From Tretioscincus oriximinensis (Eukaryota; Chordata; Lepidosauria; Squamata; Gymnophthalmidae): a DNA stretch of 64,000 bases. How positions within the stretch are numbered: the first letter of the stretch is position 1; every line of letters starts with the position of its first letter. Both the position numbers and the translations under genes were made by a program. The notes beneath the pieces were generated by a model. That model did not search any database. It had not been told where the DNA came from and worked only from the letters and a program-made list of their open reading frames with translations. The stretch covers positions 140,604 through 204,603 of the forward strand of contig JAJVDF010000773.1 of the NCBI GenBank assembly GCA_022410635.1. Reading direction: 5' to 3'. Of this stretch, positions 35,101 through 42,130 are shown in pieces.

Positions 35101-36907
35101 AAGCTGATGATACACACTTAAGAAGCATTTTAGCCCTTCCACAGAGGATGAGTATGTCCAGGGAAGGAAAGATTCTTACGGGGATACTGACAAACAGGAG
35201 AACCTAAGATCTGACATCTTTATTTTCAATCCATTTTGAAAAGTAATTCAAAATGGTTTGAAAGCAGGTGTGAGACCAAGCCTAAGACATTCTAGGTTAT
35301 TTCTTTCTCTGTTTTATTTTTTTAATCTTATACAAGATTAGGTTGAGAGGCATTGGCTGATAAGAGATTAGTTAGTAATCTTTCATGATCTAGTAGAATA
35401 CAGGCTAAATAAAACCTAGTCTCCCTTATGCATATTAGATTTAGAGTTTATGGGCATGAGCACATTATGCCTATTTTAATGTGGAATTAAGATTCCTACC
35501 AAGAAAGGGTATGATGGCCCCATATTTATCTTGAGACAGACATTTTAAAGTCTTTTTGCTGCCTATATTTGACCAATCTACTCTTTATACACAAGCATGG
35601 AAATGTGATCTATTTTGCGTACCAAAAAGTTTTAGAGCTGCCTTTTTGAAAAGTTTTTGTAATTTGGATACAGACTGAAGTCACTTACACACATCCACAT
35701 GCCACTTTGGCACAGGGAACTATGAGGACAACAGTATTCAGTGCCTCTTACAGGTATTTTGAAGACCAACATCAGTTCTCATATAAATTCTAAAACTGTA
35801 AGAGAAGTTCTGCAAATATGAGTGTTAAGAGATATTTTGAATGGATTATAAAGCCAGTTTTCCAGCACAGCATATCAGAAAAAGTCACTTTNAAAAAAAA
35901 ACTAGGAACCTATTAAATAAATAGGATCCAGCAAAAGACTATTTATTTATTTATACTTATACCCCGCCCTATACCCGAAGGCCTCAGGGCGGCCAACCAT
36001 AGGGGGATGCACATAGCTTTTGTTGCTTTCTCTACAACAGACACCCTGTGAAGTAGATGGGGCTGAGCGAGTGTTGACCCAAGATCACCCAGCTGGCTTT
36101 CATGGAGAAGTGGGTAATCGAACCGGGAGACTCCCAGATAAGAGTCCAACACTCTATCCACTACACCAAACTGACTATAGTTTATCAGCTGTGGCATCAG
36201 ATTTAGCCAACTTCTGAGATTGGGTTTCTTATAGCATTTATATTTAAGTATCCTGTTTCATACGATAATCCATTTTGCTTTTTCTGCAGGGGCCCAATTC
36301 AGACTAGCTGTGCCCCAGAGTTACATTAAAGAAGAAAATCACATTTTTCTAATTTACAATGTACAAACCATGCTATTTGACTTGTTTTTGTTTTTGCTTG
36401 GGGTACGTATACTACATTCTTCCTAAAAAGAACTTGATCTTTATATAACGATACCAGTAATTTGCACATATTAGGCATGTTTGCAAGGTAGCAAGACTGT
36501 TTGAATGTAGCAATAAATAAGTGCCAGGTTCTCCTGAAGGTTTGATAACAATCTTTTCAACTGAACTTTGCCCCTTCATACTTGTTAGGACTAGGACAGT
36601 TTCACAAAATGGCTTTCTAGGAGGAGTTATTTTCTTGAGAACACAGTCTTGTCCCCCTACACACACACACACACATTCATGATTTCCCTCTAAAATGAAG
36701 ATATTTATTTTTAAAAATTTCAGTGCACATATTGTGTTTTTATGCTTCCCATGTTATTTAAGTTAGGTTTGAAGTACCTTTGTACTTATGCTACATACCT
36801 TCACATTCTGCATCTCCGCACTTCTTCTTCTCTGACAGTATCTCAGTACTTCTGATACTTGTTAACAGTGAAATAATTAAGACCAAAATTTCTAAAATCA
36901 CCAACAT
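2090..36907 (-). CDS. MIA2: MIA2 (TANGO1-like / cTAGE5), multi-exon, 3' end outside window
   Basis: This gene encodes the MIA/TANGO1-family receptor at ER exit sites. In mammals the long form (TALI) and the short form (cTAGE5) bind COPII and Sec12 and help export bulky cargo such as lipoprotein particles and collagen. Exons in order give a signal peptide, an SH3-like lumenal domain (about residues 25-110), a long acidic lumenal region (111-710), a hydrophobic segment (about 720-742), a transmembrane helix (about 757-781) and cytoplasmic coiled coils from about 795 onward. The shared exons read like human cTAGE5, for example YGFPWE, GREK and LNACLK. All splice sites are GT/AG and the phases agree, which gives 743 codons to the end of exon 27,420-27,514 and about 1,072 in total. 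The remaining coiled coil and the proline-rich Sec23-binding tail must lie left of base 1. An internal promoter at 20.1 kb makes the short form (about 382 codons visible). Confidence 0.95.
2624..2660 (+). repeat. (CA)n microsatellite
   Basis: Alternating CA with two CG interruptions. Confidence 0.9.
2770..2816 (-). CDS. MIA2: MIA2 short exon (VRKLINAAK)
   Basis: 47 bases entered in phase 1: DYQEKQTVRKLINAAK. Human has KGALKKLIHAAK. Acceptor TAATCAG, donor GTAATT. Confidence 0.93.
3399..3522 (-). CDS. MIA2: MIA2 exon (LTDCLLKMKDW)
   Basis: 41 codons plus one base: SLTDCLLKMKDWSCAVRDHA then AAEDNHSDNDIKNETENGEH and L. Human has TLTERLLKMKDWAAMLGEDI followed by an acidic SESENGAYL stretch. Leaves in phase 1. 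Confidence 0.95.
3899..4021 (-). CDS. MIA2: MIA2 coiled-coil exon (LLEEADGWGERFAELNEQ)
   Basis: 41 codons, phase 0 to 0: LLEEADGWGERFAELNEQTK then MFESSKYTMDEALKNKESQI and K. Human has LLQEAEVWKEQVSELNKQKV. Confidence 0.95.
4508..4612 (-). CDS. MIA2: MIA2 coiled-coil exon (INKERLSISVQDA)
   Basis: 35 codons, phase 0 to 0: AKTTLKVYEINKERLSISVQ then DAVEENKQLRESEMQ. Human has AKMTFKIFQMNEERLKIAIK and DALNENSQLQESQKQ. Confidence 0.95.
5919..5990 (-). CDS. MIA2: MIA2 coiled-coil exon (EIQKRIASLENE)
   Basis: 24 codons, phase 0 to 0: MTEIQKRIASLENEAESIQQ then QIAE. Human has [20 protein letters not shown]. Acceptor TTTTCAG, donor GTAAGC. Confidence 0.94.
6661..6771 (-). CDS. MIA2: MIA2 coiled-coil exon (IECLEKELKDEKS)
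   Basis: 37 codons, phase 0 to 0: VAYDDLSNSNFALKNEIECL then EKELKDEKSKRLEQDNL. Human has LNRSNSELEDEILCLEKELK. A regular heptad pattern is visible. Confidence 0.95.
6838..7013 (-). mobile_element. Degraded tRNA-derived SINE
   Basis: It shares CTGAGAGAGTTCTAAAGAAC, GGTCACCCAG and GGAGGAGTGTGGAAT with the better copies at 27.9 and 36.0 kb. The tRNA head is eroded (the B-box region reads TAAAACCTAGAG). It lies in a MIA2 intron in the same orientation. Confidence 0.75.
7487..7558 (-). CDS. MIA2: MIA2 coiled-coil exon (YEELEYSLKDA)
   Basis: 24 codons, phase 0 to 0: YEELEYSLKDANVLQESKN and on to KIK. Human has YEGYEVESSLKDASFEKEA. Donor GTCAGA is weak but the frame and the homology fix it. Confidence 0.92.
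7760..8104. mobile_element. Pogo/Tigger-like MITE with 42-bp internal repeats
   Basis: 345 bp bounded by inverted termini CAGTGGTACCTCGGTTC and GAACCGAGGTACCACTG with a TA duplicated on both sides. The interior carries a 42-bp unit starting at 7,880, 7,922 and 7,964 with a partial fourth at 8,006. Each complete unit contains the palindrome TGACGTCA (7,906; 7,948; 7,990). No transposase is encoded. Open frames on both strands here come from the repeat. Confidence 0.85.
8770..8985 (+). repeat. G/A-rich tract
   Basis: Runs of GGGG and GGGGGG separated by short loops, grading into GAAGAGGAA. It is capable of G-quadruplex formation on the plus strand. The Pro/Ser/Leu-rich open frames on the other strand are compositional. 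Confidence 0.75.
10268..10382 (+). mobile_element. CR1 LINE 3' end fragment
   Basis: Contains AGTCTTCAAACAGAGACTGG and the octamer end GATTCTATGATTCTATGATC, matching the copy at 1-411. Confidence 0.85.
10643..10731 (-). CDS. MIA2: MIA2 coiled-coil exon (GREKQLANK)
   Basis: 89 bases entered in phase 1: GREKQLANKVAELVEDKCKI then LEKLSVCKKE. It is clearly homologous to human GREKKLALMLSGLIEEKCKL. It starts the cytoplasmic coiled coil. Donor GTAACG, acceptor TTTTTAG. Confidence 0.95.
10882..10903 (-). CDS. MIA2: MIA2 22-nt microexon
   Basis: 22 bases encode IKSRLYV plus one base of the next glycine. It is bounded by TTTTACAG and GTAAGTT. The human equivalent reads VRSRLYVGREKK across the same junctions. 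Without this exon the frame from the transmembrane exon into GREKQLANK is lost, so it cannot be skipped harmlessly. Confidence 0.93.
12731..12862 (-). CDS. MIA2: MIA2/cTAGE5 shared transmembrane exon
   Basis: 44 codons, phase 0 to 0. It encodes VVAALPENMKPGSDIYGFPW followed by a strongly hydrophobic helix (VICGAVVAVITILLLMC) and RSYQS. This is the most conserved landmark of the gene (human VVAALPEGMRPDSNLYGFPW). Both the long and the short transcripts must enter here. Donor GTAAGTATG. Confidence 0.96.
13080..14440 (-). mobile_element. Decayed L1-type LINE, reverse-transcriptase and C-terminal part
   Basis: Broken frames on the minus strand show L1 ORF2 landmarks in order: KTFDRVSH (14.4 kb), CADDLLIISGNP (14.15 kb), LLYLGVWLPK (13.94 kb), LEGRIATIKMKAIPTLTFLF (13.8 kb), the PKTETFWRL region (13.5 kb) and a C-terminal stretch (13.3 kb). 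Frameshifts and stops show that it is dead. Confidence 0.8.
14605..14712 (+). mobile_element. CR1 LINE scrap
   Basis: The plus frame reads CFQKDVAELEKIQRRAVKVY, the CR1 motif normally preceded by FWSP. Nothing recognisable remains on either side. Confidence 0.55.
18375..18562 (-). mobile_element. hAT-type MITE, copy 1
   Basis: 188 bp with termini CAGACCTGGGCA and TGCCCACCCCTG, flanked on both sides by the 8-bp duplication GTCTAAGG (18,367-18,374 and 18,563-18,570). It is noncoding and GC-rich at both ends. It differs from the copy at 59,049 by three changes, two of them CpG transitions. Confidence 0.9.
18617..19625. repeat. Cluster of copies of a reptile dispersed repeat (GCTTTCGTAGAC family)
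   Basis: Copies at 18,617-18,715, 18,977-19,075 and 19,505-19,625 share AGTCCAGCAA, GCACTTTGAGACTAAC, GGCATAAGCTTTCGTAGAC and CTTCTTCAGAT. Further copies are at 37,448-37,531 (inverted), 38,180-38,275, 47,825-48,010, 48,520-48,640, 58,560-58,720 and 59,010-59,345. The end reads AGCCGTGTTAGTCT on the opposite strand. The class is uncertain; a Penelope-like origin is possible. Confidence 0.7.
19740..20500 (-). promoter_or_regulatory. CpG-island promoter of short-form MIA2 (cTAGE5)
   Basis: A GC- and CpG-rich block surrounds the short-form first exon. It contains many GC-box-like CCGCCC strings and lies within an AT-rich intron of the long form. The motif CAAGATGGC at the start codon resembles a YY1 site. 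No TATA box is evident. The exact transcription start is not determined; one ambiguous base occurs at 20,374. Confidence 0.75.
19971..20129 (-). CDS. MIA2: MIA2 short-form (cTAGE5) first exon
   Basis: ATG at 20,129 opens 53 codons ending at donor GTGAGTAAAG in phase 0. The protein begins MAAAAAAAVSDAAAV and ends QLYYGLFLDSARRT, which fuses to VVAALPE; human cTAGE5 has PYLGLLLEELRRVVAALPE at this junction. The start context CAAGATGG is strong (A at -3, G at +4). In-frame GTG codons lie upstream but no upstream ATG is needed. The N-terminus differs from the human MEEPG start and carries an alanine run. The exon lies in a CpG island. The product lacks a signal peptide and the lumenal SH3 domain. 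Confidence 0.9.
20889..22050 (+). mobile_element. L1 LINE 5' portion with endonuclease domain; preceded by a duplicated 350-bp block
   Basis: The open frame 21,597-21,971 encodes MANIKVLTLNINGMNTDIKR, LLLQESHKA, SRGVAIL and LNLYLPNTGQ, the L1 ORF2 apurinic endonuclease. A further WIVGGDFNLDF occurs one frame later at about 21,990-22,030, after a stop at 21,972. Nothing of the reverse transcriptase follows. The 350 bases before ORF2 are present twice (20,903-21,244 and 21,247-21,595) with a single N between them, and further Ns lie in the second copy. Confidence 0.8.
23524..23645. mobile_element. Foldback element (CCTTATTCTGTTCC termini)
   Basis: CCTTATTCTGTTGTTCC on the left pairs with GGAACAGAATAAGG on the right, with a second inverted pair CTAAGGGGCC and GGCCCCTTAG inside. 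It is noncoding. Relatives lie at 53,886-54,031, 54,106-54,236 and 55,853-55,996. Confidence 0.7.
24832..24852 (-). CDS. Possible alternative first coding exon (seven codons, METAEAE)
   Basis: On the minus strand an ATG at 24,852 opens seven codons (METAEAE) that end at a consensus donor, GTAAGTGC, in phase 0. Phase 0 is what is needed to join VVAALPE in the shared transmembrane exon. I cannot show that it is transcribed. There is no CpG island here, so it may be a chance donor. Confidence 0.25.
25515..25565. repeat. (TA)n-rich microsatellite
   Basis: Alternating TATATA with CATATA interruptions. Confidence 0.85.
26094..26772 (-). mobile_element. CR1 LINE 3' end
   Basis: The minus-strand frame encodes LYKSVVRPHLEYCVQFWSPH, VQKRATKIIKGLEHH, RLRGDLIEVYKITHG and HNTRTRGHSLKLLG. 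The 3' terminus is the TTCTTATGTTCTTATG-type octamer repeat at 26,094. The 5' junction with unrelated sequence is at about 26,773. Confidence 0.9.
27420..27514 (-). CDS. MIA2: MIA2 exon 6: hydrophobic segment before transmembrane helix
   Basis: 95 bases, phase 1 to 0. It encodes KEWLFQIGLCLNYFCDFIAS followed by a hydrophobic run ending in SVTK, which then joins VVAALPE. The human long form has a comparable stretch (YLFQIDVYDFMNSAFSPIVI) immediately before VVAALPE, so this is the last exon specific to the long form. The hydrophobic run probably dips into the ER membrane, as described for TANGO1. Acceptor AACAG, donor GTGAGT. Confidence 0.9.
27622..27834 (-). CDS. MIA2: MIA2 exon 5: lumenal linker
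   Basis: 213 bases, phase 1 to 1. The reading is GTIPKHASQEKHPLTSDKEP (the first codon is completed from exon 4) and on to MSRKPPMAANYSTANG. It is a hydrophilic linker without a recognised domain. Acceptor ACTGTAG, donor GTAAGA. The exon is supported by splice-site quality, phase agreement with both neighbours and an open frame across its whole length, not by a strong family match. Confidence 0.75.
27866..28115 (-). mobile_element. tRNA-derived SINE, full length
   Basis: Minus strand: the head reads TGTAGTGGTTAGAGTG (A-box region) and GGTTCGATTCC (B box), then a conserved body (CTGGGTGATTTTGGGCCCAT) and a tail with CCCTAAGTCCTTCAGGTATA ending in a TAAATAA stretch. The RNA polymerase III B box is intact. 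Confidence 0.9.
29164..30754 (-). CDS. MIA2: MIA2 exon 4: long acidic lumenal domain with internal duplication
   Basis: A single 1,591-base exon, about 530 codons, phase 0 to 1. It starts KTDFICLDGEEYSFEYEDS, equivalent to the human segment after the SH3 domain. The rest is Glu/Ser/Gln-rich low-complexity lumenal linker, divergent between species. Short Trp-Gly motifs recur, for example GFAGWLGLQS twice, SWIQNTFTDLLDFG and VWFDLGFSDILSLG; human MIA2 has comparable WFGLG, WFGGGF and WFDFGF motifs. Two adjacent 106-residue units are plainly duplicated (30,580-30,263 and 30,262-29,945). The donor used joins CAA A to the next exon, giving QSTIPKH. One ambiguous base (29,358) falls in the exon. 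Confidence 0.92.
29945..30580 (-). repeat. Tandem duplication inside MIA2 exon 4 (2 x 318 bp)
   Basis: Two consecutive units of 106 codons align without gaps over most of their length. Shared blocks are SYI.DS.SNS, QITNQ.D.DSKT, VETF.QE.QISQTA, APTQS.W.V.GFAGWLGL, NEETAKK and RRKI..TD. The copies differ at roughly a third of residues, so the duplication is old enough to have diverged but is still in frame. Unit 1 is 30,580-30,263 and unit 2 is 30,262-29,945. Confidence 0.9.
31070..31205. repeat. Fragment of an old dispersed repeat (GCCGCATTCTGCACCAGCT motif)
   Basis: TTGAATTGGGC, CAGTGCACCTCTTTCAA and GCCGCATTCTGCACCAGCT are typical of a widespread reptile interspersed repeat. The piece at 44,100-44,460 (inverted or degenerate: CTTGGTCCCAAG, GTAGCTGCATTTTACAG, TACAATAATCAAG) appears to be the same family. 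Confidence 0.45.
31887..31973 (-). CDS. MIA2: MIA2 exon 3: end of SH3-like domain
   Basis: A symmetrical exon of 29 codons, phase 0 to 0. It encodes KGANFGYFPVDAV, the final SH3 strand, followed by IEEVFITQEVEVPTK. Human MIA2 has FGYFPRDAVQIEEVFI at the same place. Acceptor TATAG, donor GTAAAT. Confidence 0.94.
32160..32245 (-). repeat. SINE 3' tail and TTTA microsatellite
   Basis: (TTTA)n followed by CCCTATACCTGAAGGTCTCC, the tail of the SINE family. Similar solo tails occur at 9,745-9,810 (plus), 19,090-19,140, 20,700-20,760, 38,575-38,630, 45,915-45,992 and 52,315-52,395. Confidence 0.7.
32342..33350 (-). mobile_element. CR1 LINE with internal deletion
   Basis: The minus strand encodes EIAERLNEFFASVFTEDDRG and NIYKSPGPDGIHPRILKEL, then jumps to VRSGVPQGPVLGPLLFNIFI, AKFADDTKLFRV and LYKSVVRPHLEYC. 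The segment between (fingers and palm, normally about 100 residues) is missing near 32,960. The 3' end is also absent: the element stops abruptly at 32,342. Confidence 0.88.
34118..34251 (-). CDS. MIA2: MIA2 exon 2: core of lumenal SH3-like domain
   Basis: The exon enters in phase 1 and leaves in phase 0. It encodes the SH3-like core with QDYTGPDCRYLNF, GDEIMVYFKL and REDLWAGS, all hallmark stretches of the MIA family. The cysteine in GPDCRY is the conserved second-loop cysteine. The acceptor follows a pyrimidine tract ending CCCTCCAG, and the donor is GTAAGTA. A mariner-type inverted-repeat fragment lies about 65 bases upstream of the acceptor. Confidence 0.94.
34314..34360. mobile_element. 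Mariner-type terminal repeat fragment
   Basis: TATACTGCTCAGAACAATTA then AGGGAACACTTTAACATAAC, the same terminus as the palindrome at 55,243. It lies close upstream of MIA2 exon 2. Confidence 0.6.
35939..36178 (-). mobile_element. tRNA-derived SINE, full length
   Basis: Second good copy. The B box reads GGTTCGATTACC and the A-box region TGTAGTGGATAGAGTG. It shares body and tail with the copy at 27,866. Confidence 0.9.
36799..36907 (-). CDS. MIA2: MIA2 long-form exon 1: signal peptide and start of SH3 domain
   Basis: ATG at 36,907 opens 36 codons plus one base. The protein begins MLVILEILVLIISLLTS, a signal peptide of roughly 20 residues. KKCGDAECE follows; it matches the KKCGDLECE that opens the human MIA2 SH3-like domain and carries the paired cysteines. 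The donor reads AAG then GTATGT. The start codon was chosen because it is the first Met of the hydrophobic leader and the frame runs cleanly into the next exon in phase 1. Confidence 0.93.
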
Positions 36908-37111
36908 CCTAAATAATTCAGAAAATAATAATCCTGAAAGAATATTTTAAAATCCAAACATAAATCTCTTATTAAATAGAAGGAGCAAACGTACTAATTC
37001 CTTCAGCTAATATAGATAACTTTGTGGTTCTGTTTCCCTTTCGTCTTCCAAGTTCTGTTTGCAGAAATGCCTTTTCAGCGTTGTGCAGAGTCAACTGTCC
37101 TGATTAAGTAC

Positions 37112-37124
37112 ATTAATAATTAAC
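37112..37124 (-). promoter_or_regulatory. Near-consensus HNF1 site upstream of MIA2 long form
   Basis: Read on the minus strand the site is GTTAATTATTAAT, 12 of 13 matches to the HNF1 palindrome GTTAATNATTAAC. It lies about 205 bases upstream of the start codon. Mammalian MIA2 is known as a hepatocyte-expressed gene driven by HNF1, so position and sequence both fit. The region has no CpG island, as expected of a tissue-restricted promoter. Confidence 0.7.
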
Positions 37125-40100
37125 TAGATTCAATAACACAGACTAGTGCCTTACAATTTAAAAGTGCTTTAAAATTTAAAATACTATGAAATGTATTCCA
37201 ATGAAACAGAATTTCAGAACTTTAGTAATTTGCAGTCCACCAACCAATGACCTGAAGGCTTGGCATCCCACCTACCCTTATGGACTTTCTGCTTTGGAAC
37301 ATACTTTTTTAGTATAAACACTTGGGAGGAGCCTCCATGGCTGATGCTGCCTTGTCAGGATTAATTTATATTTCTCTACAACATATAAATATACTAGCTT
37401 GAAATTATTATTTTTATGTAATTGGTTTAGAACAACTGTTCAATCAGCATCTGAAGAAGTAGACTTGTCTCAAAAGCTTATGCCATCCACTTTTCTCTAG
37501 TTAGTCTCAAAGTGCTACTAGCTCCTTCGCTGTTCAATCAATGTTCTTCAACATTTTTTTCCAAAGAGCAAATTCTAATTTTATAAAAAGATATTAGCAT
37601 CAACAAATATTATTCCAAGACAGTTAATTTTATATACAGGGTGCTTCAAAAATGTATACATACTGTGAACTTCCATAGAAAATTTATTTACTGTTCTACT
37701 ATTCTACAAAGTTAAATTTCAGGAAATTAGAAAGCTTAAAGTCCAATGTTAATTCTGTGTAATCCCTAATCCAATCCATAACTCAGAAATTCAAATTCTG
37801 TGTTATGTATACGGTCCAAGCTCTATATGATTTCCAGTCTTTGGCCAGCAACTCTAGCCAGGGAACTCAGTTTTTACAGGTGAGCTCTACCCAAAAAAAC
37901 ATTTTGAGAAGTCAGAGGTGAAACAAAGCCCCAATCATTTAATTGAGCCTCCCAGCTGCCTACTCTACCAACCTCTAATAGGGACTTTAATACAAAGGGG
38001 AAGCTGAAAGCCAAGAACAGGGTGACAGTCTCTAAAATGTGTTTCTGTTCCATGCTGAGGACAAGCAAAATAGGCAGTGATCAGTATCTCAATGCATGAG
38101 TGCGATGGATGTGACAGGAGGAAAGTTTTATATTTGTTAGGCTATAGAGAATACTATAGGGTAGCCCAGATTTTTATTGGAAGTCCAGCAAGGGAGCTAG
38201 CAGCACTTTGAGACTAACTTGAGAAAAGTGGGTGGCATAAGTTTTCGTAGACTAACACGGCTATTTCTCTGAAATTTTATTAGAAGGACAGGCTTCACCT
38301 GAGATAAAATGGGACAAAGCTTATCTTTAAATTTAAATTGTGAGAAAAGCCTGAAGAAGCATAAACAGTCTGGGAAAGGAGTATGACTAACTGGAACAGT
38401 GATGAAAATATGTGAAGAAGATATTGTTAGATTGTTCAGAGAAGGCCAGGTAAACCAAGGGAAGTTATACTAAAAGAGGTACAGAAAGGAACAATATTGG
38501 CATGTTTGTACTTCAATGCCATAAATGTTAAAACCAAGGATGAATTGACTATACCCTGGAATAACTGATTCACATTTATATTTTGCCCTATACCCAAAGG
38601 TATCAGGGTGGACCACAATAAAAAAGATAAAAACAGATTAAAATAGAGCAATTTAAAAATACAACAGTCTAAAAATACAACAATGCCATCAAGGAGCAGG
38701 GACAGGCCCTGAATCTATCCTAGGAGATAAGGACTTGAATATTTGGTTTCTAACCAATTGGACAGTATTTACCATTGGCTCATCTTGTTGCAACCTAAAC
38801 ATCAGTCTTTCTCAACAGTTACCTGAAGGCACTAAGAAAAATATTTGAACAATCTTTTTAAGGAAGCATTTTTTCTTGCTTCAACAGTCACTTTCCAACT
38901 CCTCCTTATCCAAGATTCCATTCGTTGTTAAAGTTCCAAGTTACAGATTTTGTCCAGCAATGAATTAACAGGGGAAAAATATACTAGTGAAAAAGTNAGT
39001 TACAGTTGTATGCAACGGGCTCTTATTATCCTCCATCACTCTTCTACCCACTCTAATACTGAATCATCCTCCCCTATCTGCAGTGCAACCCCATAAGCCC
39101 TCCACCTTTCCCTTTTCCAAGTAGTATAAAGCTGGGTGAACACCCACCTTTCAGATTGTTTTCTTAACTGTGTAAGCGGGCTGAAGCTGAATTAAAATTT
39201 GGTTTTTTAATCCATCTTCAGCACTTTCAGACTGAAAATCACATGTCTGCATTCCAACCAACTTTTAAAACACTGTACAAAGCAGCACNTTTAGAGAATC
39301 TGGCAAAAAATAGTATTAACTTTGCTGCATCAATATACTGGGAGAAAAGTGGCATCTAAAGGTGAATGAAACCTTAGGTGACTTAATCCAGCTCCATTCC
39401 ACTTTCACAAAGAAAATGCGCAGCAGCATTGGTTTGGTAAACCAAAGATGTCTTATCCCTTTCTTCACAGCACCACGTATGTTTCAGGCCCTCTGCCCCC
39501 TTGTCCCCTTTGTTCTTGCCCCACGTACCTTAAAAGCCTCCCCTGCTTCTCATACCTTCCAAGCCCACTCCTGTGCTATTTCTCATAGGTCCACTTACTT
39601 TTTACCCACCCACCCCGTCTTCCTGTCCCTTTCCTCCCAGTTCTACTCTCTTGCCCTACTGTGCCACTTACCTTCCAGGAATCCTCAAAAGCAGTGTTGC
39701 GGGGGATTGAAAGGGACAGTAGCATGCTTTACGATGAGTGCACTGCCACTTCACTACCCATGCCTTGCTTCCTTTAACCGGGGTGCTGTGGATCTGGCCA
39801 TTCTATGGGCCCTGTGGTCATCTGTCACAATCATCACAGCATGCAGCACTTCTATGGTTCATCAGATCCTGCCCTCCTCCCACCACGTGCAGGTCTCCCT
39901 GGACACTGGTAAATTGGAGAGGGATTAAAATAGAAGCAGGAGTAGTAGGAAGGGAATGCTCCTGGCTTTAAGGTGCTTGGTTTACTTTTTATTTTAGTTT
40001 TTATTTAGCTTGAGTTTTTCCTTTTGGCTCCATGGTTTCATTCTTCTGGCTCTAAGCTCCTTGAATTATTACTACTTTTTGTCCTATGTGCGTACTTCAC

Positions 40101-40789
40101 TGCTGATTTTTCTCAGTAGGGCACCAGTTAAACTCAGCTATGCCACTGGGCCCTTTCCTGTGCCTTTCCCATCAGCTCTTCTGTCTTGAGTGCACTTTTA
40201 AAAAGGCTGCTCTGATTGAGAGCAACTGAGGGCAAACCTTCATAAAATGGCTGCTCCATTTACACCAGCCTATTATCAGCCATCCTGATTGAGTAGCAAA
40301 ATAAATAAATATCAGCCAATCCCAGTGGCTAGAGGGACAATTGATGTTCTAAGTAGACACAAATTATGAATGACTAGTGTAAGCATGCTGCCAATGGGTA
40401 TGCCACCTCCATCAAAGCTCTGGGATTGGTAAGAATAAAGACCAGTTTGAAATCAGACCAGATGCATCGGTGATGCATGCTTTAATAGGTACAGATTCAT
40501 TCCTGTGGTGTAATCAAAGAGCTACACTCTCCATATCCTTTCAACAAGAACGTCAAATCAATTTTAAAATTAGAAATTTTTGGCTAACTTTAATCTAATT
40601 TAACAAAAGAACAATTGAGAACACTGACTTTAATACATTATGTATTTGTTTTAAGTTGTTGGATATTCAAATTTTTGGGAAACCAGTAGGAGTAAATATT
40701 AACAATGTTCTTAATACTAATATTGAAATGATTAAATAATTATGTCTCTTATGCTGAAAAGAGATTATGAATTTGAATAAGGAAGATTC

Positions 40790-41150
40790 GAACTTATGGA
40801 TCAGTTAATCATGGCAGCCCAAGAAGTAATTGTGGTGGGCTGGATGGATTGACAATTGAGCAGATGGACAAACTATATAGTTGAATTGATGCAGTTAGAA
40901 ACAGGAAGGTGGGTCCAATTACCACATGTTAAGCAACTGATATATGCACAGAATGAGAGATGGGAGTGGCTACAAACTACAATCCTCTAACAAGTAATAA
41001 CAAAATGAAAAGTAATTTGACAGGTTGTGAAAATCAGGATGAAGGAAAAGGTGTGCATGAGAATATATGAGTGTGTATGGTGTTGATGAATGTGGTAGTT
41101 GTATATTGGTATTTAATGTGTCAAAACAAATTAAAAAGAAAAAATGTATT
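40790..41150 (+). mobile_element. L1 LINE 3' end fragment
   Basis: The plus strand reads roughly MAAQEVIVVGWMD, then WTNYIVELMQLE and RWVQLP, resembling the C-terminal end of reptile L1 ORF2, followed by an A-rich 3' tail at about 41,130. Several frame breaks. Confidence 0.45.
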
Positions 41151-42130
41151 TTGAAAATTATTCATGTTGCTCCTTAAATGTATTTTTTTAAAATATCCTG
41201 CCAGATAAGCCATTTCCTGCGACTGCAAACAGCGTCACTGAAGCTGATGGATTTTATGCATTCCAATCCACCATATTCCCATTTTTAGTTAAGGAGGCTC
41301 TACTTACATCAGCTAATTCATTCAATTCATTTGCAATTTTATGAGGAGAGAAATATGACTTCAGAAACCATATTGTGACCACAGAACGGAGACAAGAGAA
41401 AACATGCCATGAACTTAAAAGTATAATTACATTGGTGTTCCCATTTGGTAGTAGAGAGTAAAGTAGCAGGTTTAAATAGCTTTATATTAACAATCAGAAT
41501 ACAATACATGGTATTTAAAGCTACCTTTATTTAGCCTTTTACAGAACAGTCAAAATGATGAATACACTTTCAAGGTTAAAAACAGTAAGTTGCTTTTTTA
41601 CACCATTTCTATTGCCATCTACTTTCTTCAGTTGCTACAGAAATTCCATATTTTTGAGCCCAATTCAAATTCGGTAATCATTGAGTATTTTAGTTCTGAA
41701 TTGAATGAATGTTTTTTGCATTGGCAGTTGAAGGTGGTAAACAATAATCTAGGTTAGAAGTTATCTAAAGCTTTTCTTCAATACAACAAAGCATGGAAAT
41801 GCATTATTTGAGCACTTGGGGAATGTGGATCTATCTACAAAGGTTCTAAACAAATGTATCTGGCCAGATGTACCCATTTGTTCCAGAGTATGGGCAATAA
41901 ATTTGTAAAGGAATATACCGGTAGGCAAAAGTTAGAATCAATTTATAGTGAAAGCACAAAAATTAAGCACAAGAATTTGTTCCTCCATGTTTTTGGGAAT
42001 TGCTTTGGAAGCAATTAGTACACTAACATGCAGGTTATTCAATACTCTGCATGAAGTATGACAGGAAGAGAAAAAAGTTTTCTTGCAAGATGACATGGCA
42101 GCAGGCTCTCAAACCTCGGTAAAATGCACA

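Larger units (their letters stand above)
36908..42130. other. Intergenic region between MIA2 and PNN
   Basis: It holds the MIA2 long-form promoter, dispersed repeat copies at 37.45 and 38.2 kb, a possible mariner end at 37,637 (CAGGGTGCTTCAAAAATGTA), a SINE tail at 38.6 kb and an L1 3' fragment at 40.8-41.15 kb. A CT-rich open frame at 39,362-39,928 has no gene-like features. Confidence 0.6.

Noticed and set aside
39362..39928. 188-codon plus-strand frame in the MIA2-PNN intergenic region
   Set aside because: CT-rich composition, no splice sites or recognisable domain, no promoter.
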